From NCBI GenBank assembly GCA_023423995.1, contig JAFAEL010000083.1, positions 1 through 9,648 on the forward strand: a stretch of DNA of 9,648 nt. Direction: 5' to 3'. Position 1 is the first letter of the stretch, and every line of letters begins with the position of its first letter. The notes under the pieces are model-generated. The model did no database searches and was not told the DNA's origin. It was given only the letters and a program-made list of their open reading frames with translations. Made by a program: the position numbers and the translations under genes. Shown here in pieces: positions 6,284 to 9,648 of this stretch. This DNA is from Pseudomonadota bacterium (GTDB lineage Bacteria; Pseudomonadota; Alphaproteobacteria; Rhizobiales; Beijerinckiaceae).

Positions 6284-6328
6284 GGCGATGAAACGTCGCT
6301 CTGGCGTTTCATCGCCGCCGATGAAACG
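6284..6328. repeat. triple CGATGAAACG repeat in alternating orientation
   Basis: Three copies of the 10-mer CGATGAAACG occur in 43 bases: forward at 6286-6295, reversed (CGTTTCATCG) at 6305-6314, and forward again at 6319-6328. The first two extend to a perfect 12-bp inverted repeat, GGCGATGAAACG and CGTTTCATCGCC, with a 9-base loop. The second and third form a 10-bp inverted repeat with a 4-base loop. The middle copy can therefore pair with either neighbour, giving mutually exclusive hairpins. As DNA it could instead be a set of operator half-sites for a dimeric regulator; TGAAACG resembles half-sites in LacI-type operators. It lies 220 bases upstream of the amidase start. Confidence 0.65.
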
Positions 6329-6516
6329 GCCATTCGGTCCCCCTGCATTAGGCGACCCTCGCGCCGAAGGCAGCTAAGTCCTTGTCCGGCCAAGATGGGC
6401 TCCCGTGGCGGTTGCATACCGGACGGCAGAGAGCGAGGTGGCACGATCGCTGCAGCCTGTTTTTCCGAACCCGAGCTTCGGTCACCGTGCGATCTCTCCA
6501 TGCGGCGGATCGTGGT

Positions 6517-6531
6517 GTGGCTCCCGGCCAC
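6517..6531 (+). promoter_or_regulatory. short hairpin just upstream of the amidase start
   Basis: GTGGC and GCCAC form a 5-bp stem with loop TCCCG, ending 16 bases before the amidase ATG. The Shine-Dalgarno between them is weak (GGAA). The hairpin could influence initiation, but it is short and such stems are common in GC-rich DNA. Confidence 0.22.
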
Positions 6532-6547
6532 GGGATAGCGGAACGTA

Positions 6548-8176
6548 ATGTCAGACAGGTCGCCCCTTTGGGCCTGGACAATCGCCCAGGCATCACAAGC
6601 CCTTCGACGAGGTGAGATCACCCCGCGAGCCCTGGTCGAGGCCCATCTCGAGCGTACCGACCAGGTCGAGTCATCGATCCACGCCTTCATCCATCTGGAT
6701 CGAGAGGGCGCACTGCAGGCTGCTGACGTCGCGGGCCGAGAGATCGCTGCCGGGAACTGGAAGGGCCTTCTCCACGGCATGCCCTTCGCCGTGAAGGACA
6801 ACTACGACGTGGCCGGCTTGCCGGCGACGGCGGGGTCGCGGCTGCGGCTCGACCACGTTCCTGATCGGGATGCGGCTACCGTGGCCGCGCTGAAGGAGGC
6901 AGGCGCCATCTGCCTCGGCAAGCTCTCCACCTGGGAATACGGGACCGGCAACGGCGGCGAGTACTTCGACCTTCCCTTCCCGCCCGCCCGCAATCCGTGG
7001 GACACCGAGCGCTATACGGGCGGGTCGAGCACCGGTTCGGGCGCCGCAGTCGCGGCCGGGCTGGTGAAGTTCGCCCTAGGGTCCGACACCACCGGCTCCG
7101 TCCGCCTCCCTGCGGCCGCGACCGGGGTCGTCGGGGTCATCCCTACCGCGGGACGTCTAAGCACGGGCGGGATCCTGCCGAACTGCTACTCGCTGGATGT
7201 CCCCGGGGTTTTCGCGTGGACGGCCGAGGACGCGGCCGAAGTCATGGCGACGCTAGCCGCCGACCCGGCAATCGCGCCGAAGCCCGGCGCGACTCTCGCC
7301 GGGCTTCGGGTCGCCGTCGTCCGTGACATCGGGCCAGGGTTTCCCGCGCCTGTCGCCGCGTTGCGGGAGGCGTTCGAGGATGCCGTCTCCGTGCTGGAGG
7401 CCAATGGCGCCTCCGTGACCGAATGCGTCCTGCCCGTGCCGGCGGCGGAATGCTTCGCGATCACGCGGCTGATCGGGCCGGCCGAATCCGCCGCCATCCA
7501 TGAGCAGGAATTGCGGGAGCGCCCCGGCGAGATGGGGTTTGCCTTCCGGGACAAGCTGATGGCCGGCAGCCTGGTCCGGGCCGTGGACTACATCACCGCC
7601 CAGCGCCGCCGCAGTGACGTGGCGGCCGCAATCACGGCCCTCCTCGAACCGTTTGATATCCTGGTCACGTGGGGGCAGTTGCACCTCCCGCCGCGGCTGG
7701 GCGTCGAGCCGGAGATGACGGCCTATACGGTCGAGACGGCACTCACGCCCTTCAACCTGTCGGGGAACCCGGCCCTCGTCCAATGCACCGGCTTTTCGGC
7801 GAGCGGCCTCCCGCTCCATTGGCAGATGGTCGGACGGCACGGGAGGGAAGACACACTCCTGCGGGCGGCCGCTGCCTTCGAGGCGGCGACCTCCTGGCGC
7901 GATCGCCGTCCGGAGCCCAGGCCCGAGCCCCCTGCCCCGGAGCCGCACAGGCCGGAGATGCGGCCCGACCGGATGGATGAGCTCGCACCCTTCCTGACGC
8001 GGCACGGACTTGCGGCGCTTGCTCCCGAGCACCGCGCCAGGATGGCAGCGCTCATGGACCCAGTTGCCCGGAACGGAGTGGGCGTCCCACGTCCTTCCAG
8101 CAAAGACGACGGCCCGGCTTCGGTATTCGTGCCGGCGCCGCCCAACACCAACGAGAGGGGAACAGCAGATGCCTGA
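6548..8176 (+). CDS. amidase-signature hydrolase with C-terminal AtzG/GatC-like extension
   Basis: This 542-residue enzyme belongs to the amidase signature family, which hydrolyses carboxamides through a Ser-cisSer-Lys triad. The catalytic lysine is Lys83 in GMPFAVKDNYD. The cis-serine is Ser160 in YTGGSSTGSGAAVAAG. The nucleophile is Ser184 in GSDTTGSVRLPAA. The 24-residue serine spacing agrees with known members. The amidase domain ends near residue 450, followed by a Pro/Glu-rich linker (453-472). An extra segment (476-530) reads MDELAPFLTRHGL, then APEHRARMAALM, and ends ASVFVPAP. This resembles the small AtzG/DUF4089 (GatC-like) subunits that normally pair with AtzE-type amidases, though that link is inference. 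No signal peptide is seen. The start has only a weak GGAA upstream. The stop overlaps the next gene's ATG by 8 bases, indicating cotranscription with a solute-binding protein. Substrate unknown; GatA is unlikely given the context. Confidence 0.92.
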   Translation: MSDRSPLWAWTIAQASQALRRGEITPRALVEAHLERTDQVESSIHAFIHLDREGALQAADVAGREIAAGNWKGLLHGMPFAVKDNYDVAGLPATAGSRLRLDHVPDRDAATVAALKEAGAICLGKLSTWEYGTGNGGEYFDLPFPPARNPWDTERYTGGSSTGSGAAVAAGLVKFALGSDTTGSVRLPAAATGVVGVIPTAGRLSTGGILPNCYSLDVPGVFAWTAEDAAEVMATLAADPAIAPKPGATLAGLRVAVVRDIGPGFPAPVAALREAFEDAVSVLEANGASVTECVLPVPAAECFAITRLIGPAESAAIHEQELRERPGEMGFAFRDKLMAGSLVRAVDYITAQRRRSDVAAAITALLEPFDILVTWGQLHLPPRLGVEPEMTAYTVETALTPFNLSGNPALVQCTGFSASGLPLHWQMVGRHGREDTLLRAAAAFEAATSWRDRRPEPRPEPPAPEPHRPEMRPDRMDELAPFLTRHGLAALAPEHRARMAALMDPVARNGVGVPRPSSKDDGPASVFVPAPPNTNERGTADA

Positions 8177-9648
8177 CCAGATGTGGAAGAGCGGTCACCT
8201 GACCCGCCGTGGCCTGGCGGCCCTGATGGGTGGTGCCGGGATCCTGGCCCTTGCACCCGGCCGCTTCGGCGGGCCCTCGGCCGCGATGGCCCAGCAGACG
8301 GGTGAGCTGCGCATCCGTATTGGCGCCGACATCTCCATCCTGGACCCAGCGAAGATCTTCCAGATCGAGAACCAGTCCGTCGCTGCGAATATCTACAACG
8401 GCCTCGTCAAGTACGATCAGGCGACGAACAAGATCGTTCCCGACCTCGCGACCGAATGGACCGTGTCGCCCGACGGCAAGACCTACACGTTCAAGCTCCG
8501 CGACGGCGTCACCTGGCACAGGGACAACGGCCCGTTCACGTCGGACGACGTCAAGTTCAGCTTCGAGCGGATCCTGGATCCCGCGGCGGGCAGCGCCTAT
8601 CGGGGCCAGTTCGTCGGCGTGAAGGCGGTCGAGGCTCCGGATCCGCAGACCGTCCGGATCGAGCTGGAAGGCCCGAATGCCGGCTTCCTGCACAAGGTCA
8701 CGGCCTTCAACCAGGGCTGGATCGTGTCGCGGAAGGCCGTCACGGCACTCGGCGACAAGTACAATCTGAATCCTGTCGGCACTGGCCCCTTCGTGTTCGA
8801 GCGCTGGACCCCGGGCAGCGAGGTGAGGCTGTCCGCCAATCCCAACTACTTCGAGGGCAAGCCGAAGGTTTCTGGCGTCGTGTTCCGGCTCGTCCGTGAC
8901 GAGACCGCGGCCGCGATCGCGCTGGAGCGCAAGGAAATCGATATCCTGTTCGCGATCCAGCAGGCCGAGATCATCGAGCGGCTTCGCAAGGTCGCAGGCG
9001 TGACCCTGCTCGACCGCCCGGCCAGCAACGGCGTGAACCTCGTGCTCAACACCACGATGAAGCCGCTCGACGACGTCCGGGTCCGGCGCGCCATGGCTCA
9101 TGCCATCAACACCAACGCGCTGATCGACGGCTTCTTCCGAGGGACTAAATACCCGGCCGCCAACGTCCTGACTCCCGCCTTCCAGGAGTACACGGACGAG
9201 GTTCCGGCCTATCCCTACGATCCCGCCAAGGCGAAGGCGCTCCTGAAGGAAGCCGGGGTCTCGAAGTTCAAGTTCGAGATCACGACCGTCGGGCTGAATC
9301 CCTACGACAAGTTCCCGCTCGCGATTGCCGAGGACCTGAACGAGGTCGGGATCGAAGCGACCGTGAAGGTGCTCGAGCGGGCGGCCTATCAGCAGGCGCG
9401 CTCGAGCGGGAACATTCAGAGCTGCATCACCGCGGTCGTCGGCCCGCCCGATCCGGGCACCCCGCTGACCACGCTGTATTCGAGCCGCTCCTTCCCGCCG
9501 GGCCTGAACACGGCCCGCTACGACAAGGTCGACGACCTTCTCGCGGCGACTGGCGTGGCAGCCGACGAGGCTGCCCGGAAGAAGGCGTTCAAGGCGGTGC
9601 TCGAGAAGACGATGACCGACCTACCCGTCATCCCGCTCTATGCCGACC
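8169..9648 (+). CDS. ABC transporter family 5 solute-binding protein (partial at window end)
   Basis: This periplasmic binding protein belongs to the DppA/OppA/NikA-type family 5, which feeds peptides or related compounds to an ABC importer. 493 codons are visible. Family members are usually around 500-540 residues, so only a short C-terminal part is missing. Residues 1-41 form an export signal with a twin-arginine LTRRGLAALMGGAG and an AMA-QQ cleavage site, so Tat export is plausible. The family hallmark follows: PDLATEWTVSPDGKTYTFKL, RDGVTWH and SDDVKFSFERI (91-135), then NPVGTGPFVFERW (201-213), LNTTMKPLDDVRVRRAMAHA (293-312) and YDPAKAKALLKEAG (350-363). The ATG at 8169 overlaps the amidase stop (ATGCCTGA) and has AGGGG 8 bases upstream. 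Permease and ATPase genes probably follow outside the window. With the amidase it suggests uptake plus hydrolysis of an amide-bonded nutrient. Confidence 0.95.
   Translation, partial: MPDQMWKSGHLTRRGLAALMGGAGILALAPGRFGGPSAAMAQQTGELRIRIGADISILDPAKIFQIENQSVAANIYNGLVKYDQATNKIVPDLATEWTVSPDGKTYTFKLRDGVTWHRDNGPFTSDDVKFSFERILDPAAGSAYRGQFVGVKAVEAPDPQTVRIELEGPNAGFLHKVTAFNQGWIVSRKAVTALGDKYNLNPVGTGPFVFERWTPGSEVRLSANPNYFEGKPKVSGVVFRLVRDETAAAIALERKEIDILFAIQQAEIIERLRKVAGVTLLDRPASNGVNLVLNTTMKPLDDVRVRRAMAHAINTNALIDGFFRGTKYPAANVLTPAFQEYTDEVPAYPYDPAKAKALLKEAGVSKFKFEITTVGLNPYDKFPLAIAEDLNEVGIEATVKVLERAAYQQARSSGNIQSCITAVVGPPDPGTPLTTLYSSRSFPPGLNTARYDKVDDLLAATGVAADEAARKKAFKAVLEKTMTDLPVIPLYAD

Noticed and set aside
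6465..6481. CCGAA/TTCGG stem next to a T5 run
   Set aside because: The T-run precedes the stem on the plus strand, and becomes an A-run after it on the minus strand. It is therefore not an intrinsic terminator in either direction.
6146..6538. 130-codon plus-strand ORF ahead of the amidase
   Set aside because: The product is low in recognisable sequence and reads straight through the CGATGAAACG repeats and hairpins. No ribosome binding site is evident.
5800..6801. 333-codon minus-strand ORF
   Set aside because: It runs antisense through the N-terminal and catalytic-lysine part of the clearly real amidase gene, its product is Arg/Ser/Pro-rich without recognisable motifs, and no Shine-Dalgarno marks its start. 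It is a GC-driven open frame.
7253..8032. 259-codon minus-strand ORF
   Set aside because: It lies entirely antisense to the amidase, whose catalytic motifs prove the plus frame.
8052..9101. 349-codon minus-strand ORF
   Set aside because: It is antisense to the solute-binding protein, whose family 5 motifs are clear in the plus frame. The Asp/Glu/Leu-rich product is a typical mirror of GC-rich codons.

Overview
This is a GC-rich bacterial window that reads as an alphaproteobacterium, most likely of the order Hyphomicrobiales (Rhizobiales) and perhaps near Methylobacteriaceae. That placement is inferred from recall. The grounds are the ribosomal protein and NusG sequences, a tRNA-Trp next to secE, a DUF6894 gene, and a REP-like palindrome containing ATTCCGGG.

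The left 4 kb is the classic translation/transcription cluster, all on the minus strand. In transcription order it is tRNA-Trp(CCA), secE, nusG, rplK (L11), rplA (L1), rplJ (L10), rplL (L7/L12). rpoB would be expected just beyond base 1. The long spacers in this cluster carry structure: a REP-like hairpin and two strong stem-loops between nusG and rplK, a small hairpin over the rplK ribosome binding site, and a roughly 500-base rplA-rplJ spacer with a promoter-like site and a probable L10 leader.

The middle (4.0-6.5 kb) is accessory. It holds a membrane-anchored alpha/beta hydrolase (minus) where many relatives carry tuf. It also holds a DUF6894 gene (minus) and a 65-codon plus-strand ORF that overlaps the DUF6894 gene tail to tail. 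That small ORF has a good promoter-like sequence and a strong Shine-Dalgarno, and it is the best candidate here for an overlooked gene. About 800 bases with no convincing gene follow, containing a notable triple repeat with alternating orientation at 6284-6328.

The right end (6.5 kb to the edge) is a plus-strand catabolic operon. It starts with an amidase-signature hydrolase that carries an unusual C-terminal extension resembling the small AtzG/GatC-like subunits. The amidase stop overlaps by 8 bases the start of a family 5 (DppA/OppA-type) solute-binding protein with a Tat-like signal. That protein runs off the window. Permease and ATPase genes would be expected next, suggesting uptake and hydrolysis of a peptide-like or amide compound.

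I do not see a clear new multi-gene system. The items most worth checking are the hidden small ORF, the triple repeat and the amidase fusion.
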